This document shows, one piece after another, positions 27,506-36,516 of a stretch of DNA of 64,000 nucleotides (position 1 is the first letter of the stretch; every line of letters starts with the position of its first letter). Source of the stretch: Pseudanabaena sp. PCC 7367 (GTDB taxonomy: Bacteria > Cyanobacteriota > Cyanobacteriia > Pseudanabaenales > Pseudanabaenaceae); contig NC_019701.1 of the NCBI RefSeq assembly GCF_000317065.1, positions 3,048,001 through 3,112,000 on the forward strand, given 5' to 3'. The translations under genes and the position numbers were made by a program. Below the pieces are notes generated by a model. The model ran no database searches, was not told the DNA's origin, and worked only from the letters and a program-made list of their open reading frames with translations.

Positions 27506-28057
27506 ATGGCAAAAGCAATAAAAGGCAAAATCTTTGTGGTTGATCACAACATCGACACCGATCAGATTATCCCCGCTGAATATTTAACCCTGGTGCCCTC
27601 CAAGCCCGATGAATATGAAAAGCTGGGCAGCTATGCCATGGTTGGTTTGCCCGATCGCTATGGCAAATTTGTAGCCGAGGGGGCAATGAAAACCGATTAC
27701 CCGATCATTGTGGCGGGTGAGAATTTTGGCTGTGGTTCTTCTCGTGAACATGCGCCGATCGCCCTGGGTGCGGCGGGAGTGCAGGCAGTGATCGCTGAAT
27801 CCTATGCGCGGATTTTCTTCCGTAATTGCACTGCCACTGGCGAGCTATACCCCTGGGAAGCGGTCGAGCGGCTTTGCGATCGCTTTGAAACCGGCCATGA
27901 AGTGACGATCGATTTTGACAACAATCAGCTCATCAACCACACCCTGGGTGAAACCTATGAATTGAAATCGTTGGGTGAAGTGGGCCCGGTGATCGATGCC
28001 GGTGGTATTTTTGCCTATGCACGGCAAACTGGCATGATTCCTACCAAAGCTGGTTAA
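27506..28057 (+). CDS. leuD: 3-isopropylmalate dehydratase small subunit
   Basis: 183 residues from ATG at 27506 (MAKAIKGKIFVVDHNIDTDQIIPAEYL); the upstream in-frame start would overlap the previous gene. LeuD forms the swivelling domain of the leucine-pathway isomerase with LeuC, which binds the Fe-S cluster and is not encoded here. Signatures are GENFGCGSSREHAPIAL and YARIFFRNC. Confidence 0.96.
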   Translation: MAKAIKGKIFVVDHNIDTDQIIPAEYLTLVPSKPDEYEKLGSYAMVGLPDRYGKFVAEGAMKTDYPIIVAGENFGCGSSREHAPIALGAAGVQAVIAESYARIFFRNCTATGELYPWEAVERLCDRFETGHEVTIDFDNNQLINHTLGETYELKSLGEVGPVIDAGGIFAYARQTGMIPTKAG

Positions 28058-28081
28058 GCTGGACTGCTAAAACTATGACTT

Positions 28082-28462
28082 ATGACTAAAGAGCCACCCA
28101 TTTATACGGTGCGAGTCCACGATCGCCGCACTGGTGAGATCCAAACCGCCAGGGTGAGGGGCGATCGCTATATCCTGGATCAATGTGAGGAGCAGGGCAT
28201 TGATTTGCCAGCGGCCTGTTGCAATGGCACTTGTACCACCTGCGCGATGCGGGTTAAATCTGGCCAGATCGATCAATCGGAAACGGTGGGATTGTCGCCG
28301 GAGACCAAGCAGCGCGGCTATGCTTTAATTTGTGTGGGCTATGCTTGCTCCGATTTGGAACTGGAAACCCAGGACGAAGATGAGGTCTATATGCTGCAAT
28401 TCGGACGTTTCTTTGAGCAAAAGCAGCGCATAGTATTTGGCATCCCGATCGATCACGATTAA
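28082..28462 (+). CDS. Plant-type [2Fe-2S] ferredoxin with C-terminal extension (FdC2-like)
   Basis: 126 residues. Four cluster ligands fit: AACCNGTCTTC (C-x4-C-x2-C) and the later Cys in ALICVGYACSD. A C-terminal tail of ~25 residues (YMLQFGRFFEQKQRIVFG) exceeds the usual ~97-residue photosynthetic ferredoxin. That extension and the NGTCTTC loop resemble the FdC2 branch of cyanobacteria and chloroplasts, whose partners are not well defined. It follows leuD on the same strand. Confidence 0.88.
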   Translation: MTKEPPIYTVRVHDRRTGEIQTARVRGDRYILDQCEEQGIDLPAACCNGTCTTCAMRVKSGQIDQSETVGLSPETKQRGYALICVGYACSDLELETQDEDEVYMLQFGRFFEQKQRIVFGIPIDHD

Positions 28463-28486
28463 TTTATCTACCTGGTTAGCTTAACC

Positions 28487-29119
28487 ATGAGTTCCAAAGA
28501 AGCAACCGCAAGCACTACGACTTCGATCTTTAAAAACAAACCCAATCCCCGTAAAAAGAGATTGAGGCGGTTGATGGTTTTTCTGGTGGTGGCGATCTGG
28601 CTGGCGATCAACATTGGCATCCAAGCTTCCAACACCATTACCCCAATCGATGGTGAGAGCTGGCGGGTGACGCGGGTGATCAGTGGCCAAACGATCGAAG
28701 CGATCGACAGCAATGATCCCGATGAGCTGATCCAAAGAGTGCGGCTATTGGGGATTAGCGCACCATTACGGGAACAAGCACCCTGGGGCGATCGAGCCAG
28801 GAAACGCCTGGAAGAATTAATCAAAGACCAGAAAGTACTGCTGGAGTTTGATCAACAGCGCAAAGACAATTACGATCGGGTCTTAGCCTATGTGTGGCTG
28901 GGTGATCAGTTAATCAATGCCCAACTGGTGCGTGAAGGGCTGGTGCTAGCAAACTCCTGGCAACCCAATCAACGCCATGATGATTTAATGTCACGATTGC
29001 AGGCGGAGGCCAGACTCAAGGGGATCGGCATTTGGAACCCCACTGAGCCGATGCGCCAGACTCCAGAGAAATTCCGCCGTGATCTTAATTATTCTGTGAG
29101 TGTACCCATCTCTAATTAA
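28487..29119 (+). CDS. Membrane-anchored staphylococcal-nuclease-fold protein with lost catalytic residues
   Basis: 210 residues. A basic N-terminus and one span (about residues 29-45) anchor an external SNase-like domain. By alignment with staphylococcal nuclease, R35 and R87 are kept (R86 and R131 here), but the Ca2+ ligands D21 and D40 are Q68 and S91, and the general base E43 is L94. Thermonuclease activity is therefore unlikely; nucleic-acid or protein binding would be possible. It starts 24 bp after the ferredoxin gene and is probably cotranscribed. Confidence 0.85.
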   Translation: MSSKEATASTTTSIFKNKPNPRKKRLRRLMVFLVVAIWLAINIGIQASNTITPIDGESWRVTRVISGQTIEAIDSNDPDELIQRVRLLGISAPLREQAPWGDRARKRLEELIKDQKVLLEFDQQRKDNYDRVLAYVWLGDQLINAQLVREGLVLANSWQPNQRHDDLMSRLQAEARLKGIGIWNPTEPMRQTPEKFRRDLNYSVSVPISN

Positions 29120-29359
29120 TGTTTGTTTGCTAATGTTTTTTCCAGTTGCCAGGGGAATCATTGCGCCAGATCGATATAGTCATTGGTAATAGCAAATCCT
29201 CGATCGCCATTTAATAATTAGATTGTAAATTCGCCAAGATTCAAGCCAACCAGGATAAATAGATAAATATGTACCCACTGACATATGCAATACAGGCGAT
29301 CGTTTGAGCTACGCTGAAGTCGTTAGGTTTAAGTTTTATTTGGTGATATCTGCCCAGTT

Positions 29360-31033
29360 ATGCTCAGTCGCACAAATATTCCCTTTGGCTTTGGCCGTCA
29401 AGCTGAAATTGTTGAAGTTGTGGTTCGTAATGGTTGGGATTATTTCCGCAGCCGGCTAGCGTTTATTAATGGTCAGCTTAATTCCAAGCCCACCGAGCCA
29501 TCTCTGCCGCTACCAGATGTCCTCAAGCAAATTTTGATTGAGCTAGGCCCCACTTTTGTAAAACTAGGGCAAATCCTGAGTACCCGCCCCGATCTATTGG
29601 CACCGGAATATATTGAAGCTCTGGAAACCCTGCAAAGTGATGTGCCGGGGTTATCCTGGAGTGAGATTGCGCCGATCCTGGAAGCAGAATTAAGCAAACC
29701 GATCGTTGACAGCTATGCGGAGGTCGAAGAAAAAGCGATCGCGGCTGGCTCGTTGGGGCAAGTGCATAAAGGCAAATTACTAGATGGCCAAGTAGTAGCG
29801 ATTAAGGTGCAACGCCCTGGAATTCAGCGCATCATTGAAGAAGATTTAGAAGTGTTGCGATCGCTGGCGCAGTTTTTTAGCGGTGATGCCCTGGGGGAAG
29901 CCTATGACCTGGAAGCACTGGTGGAAGAGTTTAGCAATAGTATTACCGGCGAATTGGATTTCACCCGCGAGGCGCGTAATACAGAGGAGCTAACCAACAA
30001 TCTGGCCAATAGTGAGTTATGGAAACCAGGTCAGGTTATTATTCCCAAGGTTTACTGGCAGCTCACCAGCACAAAGGTGTTGACCCTGGAATGGATCGAT
30101 GGCGTGAAAATTAATCAAACAGAGTTACCAGCACCAAAGCGGAAAGAATTGGCGGCGCTGGCGGCAAAGGTGGTAATGCAACAGATTTTGCTAGATGGAT
30201 TTTTCCATGCCGATCCGCACCCTGGCAATTTCTTTTATGTGGGCGATGATAAGCAAATCCGTCTGGCCATGATCGATTGCGGCATGGTGTCGCGGATGGA
30301 CCCACGCACCAAGTCGATCCTGACCGATCTATTGATTGGCATTGTCTATGAACAACCGCGCCAGGTGGCTCAGGCGGTGAGGGAATTGGGGTTTGCCAAA
30401 CTAGCGATCGACATCAAGGCAATCGAATCAGCCTTCGATCGACTATTGCGCCGTTTTTATACTCGCCCCCTGGAGGAAATTGATCTCTCGGAGTTGCTCA
30501 ATGAAGCGTTGCGTATTCCCCGTGAAAATAAAATTCAAATGCCCGGCAGCATTGGCTTATTTGTGAAGGCGATCGCCAATGTGGAAGGGATTGCCCGCAA
30601 CCTCGATCCTTTGTTCCCATTCATTGACGTGGCGCGGCCAGTGGTTGAAAAAGCAATTCAACAGCGAATTCTCAATTCGGCTAGCTTACAAAGTGTGACC
30701 TATAATTCGCTCTATTTGTCCCGTGCCCTGATTCAAATTCCCCAGCAGATTGAAACCCTGGCCGATCGGCTGGAACGCTCTGAGCTGGGCTTGAACCTGA
30801 ACTGGCAAGACCAGGAAAGCTTTCAGCGATCGCTGTCCCGTTCCTTTCGCCGCTTAGGGTTGGCAATGCTGGCGGTGGGGGGAATGCTATCCGGCTCAAT
30901 GCTACTGGCGGCAGGCGATCGGGTTAACTCCACGCTTTCGCCCAACTTGAGCCTGATCTGGAGTGAGGCGGTGCTAGTGGCCGGCTTGGCACTGGGGATC
31001 TGGCTGTTGGTGGAATATATTGTCAAGTCTTAA
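29360..31033 (+). CDS. ABC1/UbiB (AarF)-family atypical protein kinase
   Basis: 557 residues. The hallmark KxGQ segment is FVKLGQILSTRPDLL at about residue 70. The ATP-site Ala-rich loop and Lys are AAGSLGQVHKGKLLDGQVVAIKVQRPG. Catalytic-type motifs HADPHPGNFF and MIDCGMVSRM follow. Two hydrophobic segments near the C-terminus (about residues 495-513 and 535-555) anchor it in membrane. The family supports quinone and prenyl-lipid metabolism; cyanobacteria have several paralogues and the target here is unknown. Confidence 0.93.
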   Translation: MLSRTNIPFGFGRQAEIVEVVVRNGWDYFRSRLAFINGQLNSKPTEPSLPLPDVLKQILIELGPTFVKLGQILSTRPDLLAPEYIEALETLQSDVPGLSWSEIAPILEAELSKPIVDSYAEVEEKAIAAGSLGQVHKGKLLDGQVVAIKVQRPGIQRIIEEDLEVLRSLAQFFSGDALGEAYDLEALVEEFSNSITGELDFTREARNTEELTNNLANSELWKPGQVIIPKVYWQLTSTKVLTLEWIDGVKINQTELPAPKRKELAALAAKVVMQQILLDGFFHADPHPGNFFYVGDDKQIRLAMIDCGMVSRMDPRTKSILTDLLIGIVYEQPRQVAQAVRELGFAKLAIDIKAIESAFDRLLRRFYTRPLEEIDLSELLNEALRIPRENKIQMPGSIGLFVKAIANVEGIARNLDPLFPFIDVARPVVEKAIQQRILNSASLQSVTYNSLYLSRALIQIPQQIETLADRLERSELGLNLNWQDQESFQRSLSRSFRRLGLAMLAVGGMLSGSMLLAAGDRVNSTLSPNLSLIWSEAVLVAGLALGIWLLVEYIVKS

Positions 31034-31364
31034 GCTATTTCGATGGCTTCTATGGCACATTAAGATCCAGCCAAGATCTGGGTAGAACAATGCAGATGCG
31101 CTTGCTAATTTGCTGGGAAAGTTCTCTGAGTTCTGAGTCTATCAAGTATCCCCTCGCTAAACATTAACTCATATCTTGCGCCTAACGAGAATAAGGGCTT
31201 TAGAGCGTCAGGAACACCAATCAATCCAATTCAGGATATTGTCATTAAAGCCTAGATACCTCTATCTATCTGGCTTACAGCTCAAGCTAGATTTTAACCT
31301 TAGCAAGTGAAAGTCGCCCCCCGCAAGGAACTAGTTAAAGATGTTGATCTAGATTGAAATAGGG
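31034..31364. other. Intergenic region, nothing recognised
   Basis: 331 bp between convergent genes. Small imperfect hairpins only, without a T run. No RNA gene recognised. Confidence 0.5.
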
Positions 31365-32147
31365 TTAGCGATTTAAGGCACTCAAAAACTGCTGCATCCG
31401 ATCGAGAAAAGTGGTCTGGCGCTTGCCTGTTGCTCGCAGGAAAATGCGTTCTAGTTCATCAAAGCTGGGTTTGTGATCATCTTCGTTAATCAATTGCCAA
31501 CCGCCCTGATTGTCGTCCGGTTCAGTTGTTACAGATTGAGATTGCTCAGATTGCTCAGATTGTTCAGATTGCTTATCAGAGTCAACCTCATTCCCCTGGC
31601 GATACACCTGCCAGAGGCCAGGATAGCAGCGCCACAACAGCCCCGCATCCAGTGGTTGCATGTAATAACAAACCGTAAACGTATTTAAAAACCGCTCGCG
31701 CATTTTGCGGGTAGCCAAACCGATCCCCACCTCACTATTTTCCAAGCGCGGATTAAACATAATAAAGGGGCGATCGCCTGCCAGCGCCAGTAATTTTTCC
31801 ACCTGATCAACTTCGACTGAGCTGGGCGCAATCAATAAAAAAGCTTGATCATCTTCTCTGATCGCGGCTCTACCTTCATTCACACCCCGCATTGATACTT
31901 CTTGATCAGAAATATCCGGCCAATCTCGCTTAGCCAATGCTGCTGCCCCCGCATCGGAAAACAAAGCCTGCCATTGATTGCCATACCGCTCCTTCATTCG
32001 GATTGCCAATTGTTTAGCGAGCGGTAGTGGTTTTAGTTCACCAAAGCGCAGATCGATTAAAATCCGCCGATCGCCCGCATCGATCGCCGTGAACATGGCA
32101 TCGATCGCTTGCTGGGTGGCTTCTTCCAGGGAATTGGGTAGATTAGG
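31365..32147 (-). CDS. DUF1995 family protein
   Basis: 260 residues from ATG at 32147 (MPNLPNSLEEATQQAIDAMF); an in-frame start further upstream overlaps the pentapeptide gene. The family is conserved in cyanobacteria and chloroplasts and includes the photosystem II assembly factor LPA3. RILIDLRFGELKPLPLAKQLA and DRPFIMFNPRLE are visible. A hydrophilic insert (KQSEQSEQSEQSQS), encoded by a 9-bp repeat at ~31528-31575, lies near residue 210. The gene is downstream of the pentapeptide gene on the same strand. Confidence 0.88.
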   Translation of the reverse strand, partial: PNLPNSLEEATQQAIDAMFTAIDAGDRRILIDLRFGELKPLPLAKQLAIRMKERYGNQWQALFSDAGAAALAKRDWPDISDQEVSMRGVNEGRAAIREDDQAFLLIAPSSVEVDQVEKLLALAGDRPFIMFNPRLENSEVGIGLATRKMRERFLNTFTVCYYMQPLDAGLLWRCYPGLWQVYRQGNEVDSDKQSEQSEQSEQSQSVTTEPDDNQGGWQLINEDDHKPSFDELERIFLRATGKRQTTFLDRMQQFLSALNR

Positions 32148-32191
32148 CATGGGGTTTGTGGGGATGTGATACAGGACTTGAATAAAACAGC

Positions 32192-32911
32192 TCACGGAGC
32201 CAAATCAATATTATCAAGCAGTGTATCCGAGTTGATCGACCAATTTTTGCAACTGGCATTGGTTAAATTTGCGCCCTGAAAATTGGTTGCTAATGCTATT
32301 GCTTTCTCTAGATCAGCATTAGTGAGATTAGCACCGACGAAATTAGCCTGATTTAGCTTCGCCCCACATAAGATCGCTGCTAACAAATTTGCACCATTGA
32401 GATCGGCATTGCTGAGGTTGGCACGCTCCAAATTCGCCCTGGTTAGATCTGCCTCGCCCAGGTAAGCATCGCTCAAATTAGCATCAGTCAGATTAACCTG
32501 GTGTAAATGAGCTTGCCATAGGTTTGCCATCCGTAAACTACTGCCCGATAGATCGGCATCAAAAAGACGGGCTTTGCGCAGATCGGCTCCTTTGAGATCA
32601 GCACCACCCAAATCAGCTTTGCCCAGATCGGCTTCACCAAGGCTGGCACCAACTAACTTGGCATCCTTAATTTTGGCTCCCACCAGATTAGCTCCATCGA
32701 GGGCACTGCCTTGCAGATCACTGCCGCTCAGGTTTGCGCCACTGAGGTTAATTCCTGCCAGATTTGCCTTGGCCAGAATAGCCTGCTGCAAGTTGATCGC
32801 CCCCAGGTCAGCGGCACTAAGATCGATCTTGGTATCGGGATGATCATTGCGCCACAGGTTCCAGATTTGCACACCTTGGGCGATAATATCTAACTGCTCT
32901 GGATTAGCCAT
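32192..32911 (-). CDS. Pentapeptide-repeat protein
   Basis: 239 residues. From about residue 30 onwards it consists almost entirely of A(D/N)LxxA-type pentapeptides (ANLAGINLSGANLSGSDLQG and many others), which form a right-handed quadrilateral beta helix. Residues 1-25 (PEQLDIIAQGVQIWNLWR) cap the helix. No signal peptide, so cytosolic. The partner is unknown. Transcribed toward the DUF1995 gene, 44 bp away. Confidence 0.93.
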   Translation of the reverse strand: MANPEQLDIIAQGVQIWNLWRNDHPDTKIDLSAADLGAINLQQAILAKANLAGINLSGANLSGSDLQGSALDGANLVGAKIKDAKLVGASLGEADLGKADLGGADLKGADLRKARLFDADLSGSSLRMANLWQAHLHQVNLTDANLSDAYLGEADLTRANLERANLSNADLNGANLLAAILCGAKLNQANFVGANLTNADLEKAIALATNFQGANLTNASCKNWSINSDTLLDNIDLAP

Positions 32912-33352
32912 GCTAATAACTGCAATTTATTTAGTGTTTAAGTTTGGTTACACCGATCGAACTGAGTCAAAAGCGCAGCACGATCGCGCTTAACTTGGAC
33001 TTTCTAACGCAAATACATCTTCAGGCAGTTGCTAGTATAGATTTAAATATATGTGTGCTCGAATCCCCCATCTGGGGCAAATCGATCGGCATTTGGTTAC
33101 TTAACACTTAACTACTTACTAATTTAGTGAACCACCACCTGAGCAATAATCGCAATTTAGCCTAATCTTTGACCGCGATGATTTTAAGATCGCTAGGGAT
33201 CGCCTGTTTAAAGCAACTTAATGCATCTTCAAAAGACCTCTTTTGCATGAATACATCTAGACATCTAGATCAAAGCATTCAGGTCATTACTTGCACAACC
33301 TCTTGCTTGAAATAGCATTAACTAGCTTCACCTAACCAACCCTTTGCCGAGA
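32912..33352. other. Divergent intergenic region with dispersed repeat
   Basis: 441 bp between the pentapeptide gene and queE. The second copy of the dispersed repeat fills 33222-33325. No preQ1-riboswitch-like structure was recognised ahead of queE. Confidence 0.55.
33222..33325 (-). repeat. Dispersed intergenic repeat, copy 2
   Basis: Reverse complement of the element at 12848-12940 with an added CTAGATGT. It contains a hairpin CAAAAGA-CC-TCTTTTG at 33229-33244. It ends 28 bp before the queE ATG and so lies in the queE promoter/leader region. Confidence 0.85.
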
Positions 33353-34015
33353 ATGCCGAGAATTAAGAACTTGCAACTAACCCAATCAAATCAATCCCCT
33401 CAATTAACTGCATCTACGGCCACCACCTACCCGATCGTCGAGACTTTTCATTCGATCCAGGGAGAGGGGGCTTGGTTTGGCAGCAGTGCCTATTTTATCC
33501 GCCTCGGTGGGTGTGATGTTAAATGCTGGTTTTGTGATACCAAAGAGTCCTGGGATGCCAGCTCCCATCCGCGCCAAACTGTGACGGATTTGGTTCGGCA
33601 GGTTGAAAAGGCTAAACCAGCGATCGTGGTGATTACTGGTGGTGAGCCGCTTATGCATGATCTAAGGCCAATAACTAAGGCTTTGCAAAAACTAGACGTG
33701 CGCGTACATCTAGAAACCTCTGGTGCTCATCCCCTCTCCGGCGAATTTGACTGGATTACCCTTTCGCCTAAAACCTTTAAACCCCCTGTCGCTAATATTT
33801 ATATCCATATTCACGAGCTAAAAGTAGTGGTGGCTAAGCAGCAAGACCTAGGTTGGGCAGAGCGGCAGGCAGATTTAGTACCAACTACAGCAATTAAATA
33901 TCTGCAACCGGAATGGAATTCAGTTAATGCCAACAAACTAATTTTTGATTATGTGCGGCAAAACTCGCAATGGCGGATGAGCCTACAAACCCATAAGTTA
34001 TTGGGGGTAAGGTAA
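33353..34015 (+). CDS. queE: 7-carboxy-7-deazaguanine synthase
   Basis: 220 residues from ATG at 33353. It is a radical-SAM enzyme that makes the 7-deazaguanine ring for queuosine. The [4Fe-4S] motif is GCDVKCWFCDTK (C-x3-C-x2-C). YPIVETFHSIQGEGAWFG and VVITGGEPLMHDL are also typical. The first ~28 residues (Q/N/T-rich) precede the conserved core and may be a poorly conserved extension. queC follows ~140 bp downstream. Confidence 0.93.
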   Translation: MPRIKNLQLTQSNQSPQLTASTATTYPIVETFHSIQGEGAWFGSSAYFIRLGGCDVKCWFCDTKESWDASSHPRQTVTDLVRQVEKAKPAIVVITGGEPLMHDLRPITKALQKLDVRVHLETSGAHPLSGEFDWITLSPKTFKPPVANIYIHIHELKVVVAKQQDLGWAERQADLVPTTAIKYLQPEWNSVNANKLIFDYVRQNSQWRMSLQTHKLLGVR

Positions 34016-34158
34016 TGCAAGATATTAATTATTCAATAGTTACTGCTAACTACCTGCCAATTGGAAGTTCTGGCAATATTTATCAAGCCCAAGCCTCTAT
34101 GCGGTAAAACATATACCAAGATTTGCTCTCACCACAGCCATAGGTTTTCGTTGCCATT

Positions 34159-34896
34159 ATGTCCTCTAACAATCTTCACGTCGATCGATCTGAATTAAAT
34201 GAGCCCAAGGTCGCTAAGCCCAAGGCCGTAGTTTTACTCTCCGGTGGCCTCGATTCTGCTACCGCTGCCGCCCAGGCGATCGCCGCTGGCTATGAACCGA
34301 TCGCATTGTCATTTAACTATGGCCAACGCCACAAGCGGGAACTACAATCAGCTCAGGTTGTGGCTAAGCAATTGGGGATTACTGAGCATCATGTAATTGA
34401 TGTGAACCTGTCGCTGTGGGGTAGCTCGTCTCTGACTGACAAATCGATGCATTTACCCATTGAAGGATTGCAGGATAATGTGATTCCTTCTACCTATGTG
34501 CCGGGGCGAAATACGGTGTTTATTGCGATCGCTCTTTCTTTGGCCGAAGCTAGATCTGCCAAGGCGATTTATTTAGGCATCAATGCGGTGGACTATTCCG
34601 GCTATCCCGATTGCCGTCCTGACTATCTGGAAGCCTATCAAAACCTGGCTGCACTTTCGTCTAAGGCTGCGCTTGAGGGCAACGGAATTGAATTGGTTGC
34701 GCCGTTGGTGATGGATTCAAAGGTGGATATTGTCAAAAAGGCAATCGCCCTTGGTGTACCGATCGCGGCGACCTGGTCTTGTTATCAAGGGGGCACAGAA
34801 CCTTGCGGGGTGTGCGATTCCTGTCGCATCAGAGATCAGGCTTTGAGCGAGGCGGGTTATCCTGAATTGGCTTCAGCAGTTAGCAAGGGTAATTAA
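34159..34896 (+). CDS. queC: 7-cyano-7-deazaguanine (preQ0) synthase
   Basis: 245 residues. ATP-dependent conversion of CDG to preQ0. It shows the PP-loop [23 protein letters not shown] and the C-terminal zinc-binding [15 protein letters not shown]. The N-terminal ~20 residues are an extension of low conservation. With queE it supplies preQ0 for tRNA queuosine or for DNA deazaguanine modification; no dpd genes are nearby. Confidence 0.96.
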   Translation: MSSNNLHVDRSELNEPKVAKPKAVVLLSGGLDSATAAAQAIAAGYEPIALSFNYGQRHKRELQSAQVVAKQLGITEHHVIDVNLSLWGSSSLTDKSMHLPIEGLQDNVIPSTYVPGRNTVFIAIALSLAEARSAKAIYLGINAVDYSGYPDCRPDYLEAYQNLAALSSKAALEGNGIELVAPLVMDSKVDIVKKAIALGVPIAATWSCYQGGTEPCGVCDSCRIRDQALSEAGYPELASAVSKGN

Positions 34897-35029
34897 GAAG
34901 TAACTAAGAAGGAGCAGTAGCAATTGAAGCGTGGAGCAAGACAATGCATAATACTTGACTGGTCTTCAGCCAAACTTTCTAAGGAATTTATGTGTACTAA
35001 ATCATTGTATTTACTATGGGTAGAAAGAT

Positions 35030-36430
35030 CTAGCCTATTCCTTCATTATCTACAGCACTAATTGTATCAACCGTAGAATTGTGGAGCCAAACTGGTATAG
35101 CCTGCTCATCACTACCGCGCGATCGCTGGGTGCTGATCATGGCGATCTGTGCGGTCAATAAAAAACTCACAAAACTAGCAATTACAATCACTGGCAACAT
35201 TGCCGTATCCGAAAGCACACTGAGGATAATACTGCTACTAATTGGTGTTTTGGTCACTGCTACATTCATCGCCGCCATCAAACAAATCATGCCCACGGTT
35301 GGATGAATCTGTGGCACTGCTAGGGCGATCGCCAAACCCACATTTGCGCCAATGAAAAACAGCGGAAAAATAAAACCACCCAGAAAGCCAGAGTGAAGCG
35401 TAAAGCTAATCGCTAGCATTTTTGCCACTGCGATTAATAGCAGCATACTTACTCCCAGGGTCATACCTGTTTCAATCACATCATGGATCTGGGCTTCACT
35501 AAAAAAGAGGGTTTGCGGCAGGAAAAGGGCGATTAGACCGATCGCCAAACCACCCAATGTGGCACTGAGAATCTGATCATGTTCTATGAACTGAAAGAGA
35601 TAACCAACTGCCCGAAAGATATAAATAAATAGCACCGCGATCGCTGCGCCAACTATTCCCAGCAAGAGCCCCTCCAGTAGATTCATGGGGGTTAGGGATG
35701 GTACGGACTCGAAGTGATAGATACCACCAATGGTGATGCCGGTGCTAATTCTAAATATTGCAAAGGAAAAAATTGCCGAAATCACCGCCGGGGCGATCGC
35801 TTCATAATATTCCAATCCACGTCGGTGGGGAATTTCTAGGGCAAACAGAGCTGCACCAATCGGGGCTCCGAAAAATGCTCCCAAGGCTGCACTCATGCCA
35901 CAAAAGGTTAGCACCCGCACCGAACCAATGCTTAGTTTGAGCCGATCGCCCAGCCAGCTACCAAAACTACCGTTGACCTGAACCAATGGTGCTTCTGGCC
36001 CCGCACTTCCCCCAGCGGTAATAGCTAGCAATGAAGCGATCACCATTGCTGGGGTTTTACTAATATCAATTTTTCCTGGCTGATGAATCCGATCGACCAC
36101 TTGAGCCATTTCACCGGGACAGCCAAGTAAATAAATCGCTATGCCAACCGCAACTCCACCAATTGTTGTAGCAATCCAAACATAGTTGTTTGTAGGTAGC
36201 CAAGGTGGAAAATATGGCTCGATCAACTCCGGCAATACATGCCAGACCTGATCCATCATAGTTTCTAAAACGAAATAATAAATGGTGGCAACCAATCCAC
36301 CAAAGATGCCGATCGCGGCGGCACAAAGCACTAATTGTGTATGGTTAAAGTTAAGCTGACGATGCTGGTCATGGTCATCAGTAGTTTTTGCATGACTAAT
36401 ATCTTGGATTGGCTTAGATTGAATTGTCAC
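35030..36430 (-). CDS. Divergent CLC-family chloride channel/antiporter
   Basis: 466 residues from GTG at 36430, chosen because AGGAG lies 7 nt upstream; an in-frame TTG at 36451 is the alternative. About ten membrane spans. The third selectivity motif is present (GFLGGFIFPLFF, a GGxFxPxL match). The GREGP motif is replaced by GSAGPEAPLVQ, so the usual gating glutamate position is Ala with a Glu two residues later. The first motif (GSGIP) is not recognisable. It probably belongs to a prokaryotic side branch; its ion and coupling are unknown. Confidence 0.8.
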   Translation of the reverse strand: MTIQSKPIQDISHAKTTDDHDQHRQLNFNHTQLVLCAAAIGIFGGLVATIYYFVLETMMDQVWHVLPELIEPYFPPWLPTNNYVWIATTIGGVAVGIAIYLLGCPGEMAQVVDRIHQPGKIDISKTPAMVIASLLAITAGGSAGPEAPLVQVNGSFGSWLGDRLKLSIGSVRVLTFCGMSAALGAFFGAPIGAALFALEIPHRRGLEYYEAIAPAVISAIFSFAIFRISTGITIGGIYHFESVPSLTPMNLLEGLLLGIVGAAIAVLFIYIFRAVGYLFQFIEHDQILSATLGGLAIGLIALFLPQTLFFSEAQIHDVIETGMTLGVSMLLLIAVAKMLAISFTLHSGFLGGFIFPLFFIGANVGLAIALAVPQIHPTVGMICLMAAMNVAVTKTPISSSIILSVLSDTAMLPVIVIASFVSFLLTAQIAMISTQRSRGSDEQAIPVWLHNSTVDTISAVDNEGIG

Positions 36431-36516
36431 CAGCCCGCTCCTTAAATTCAAACTACTTTGCTGCCTATGCTAGAACCTAAGCACATAGAGCTACGTAGCC
36501 TGAATCACATTATGGC

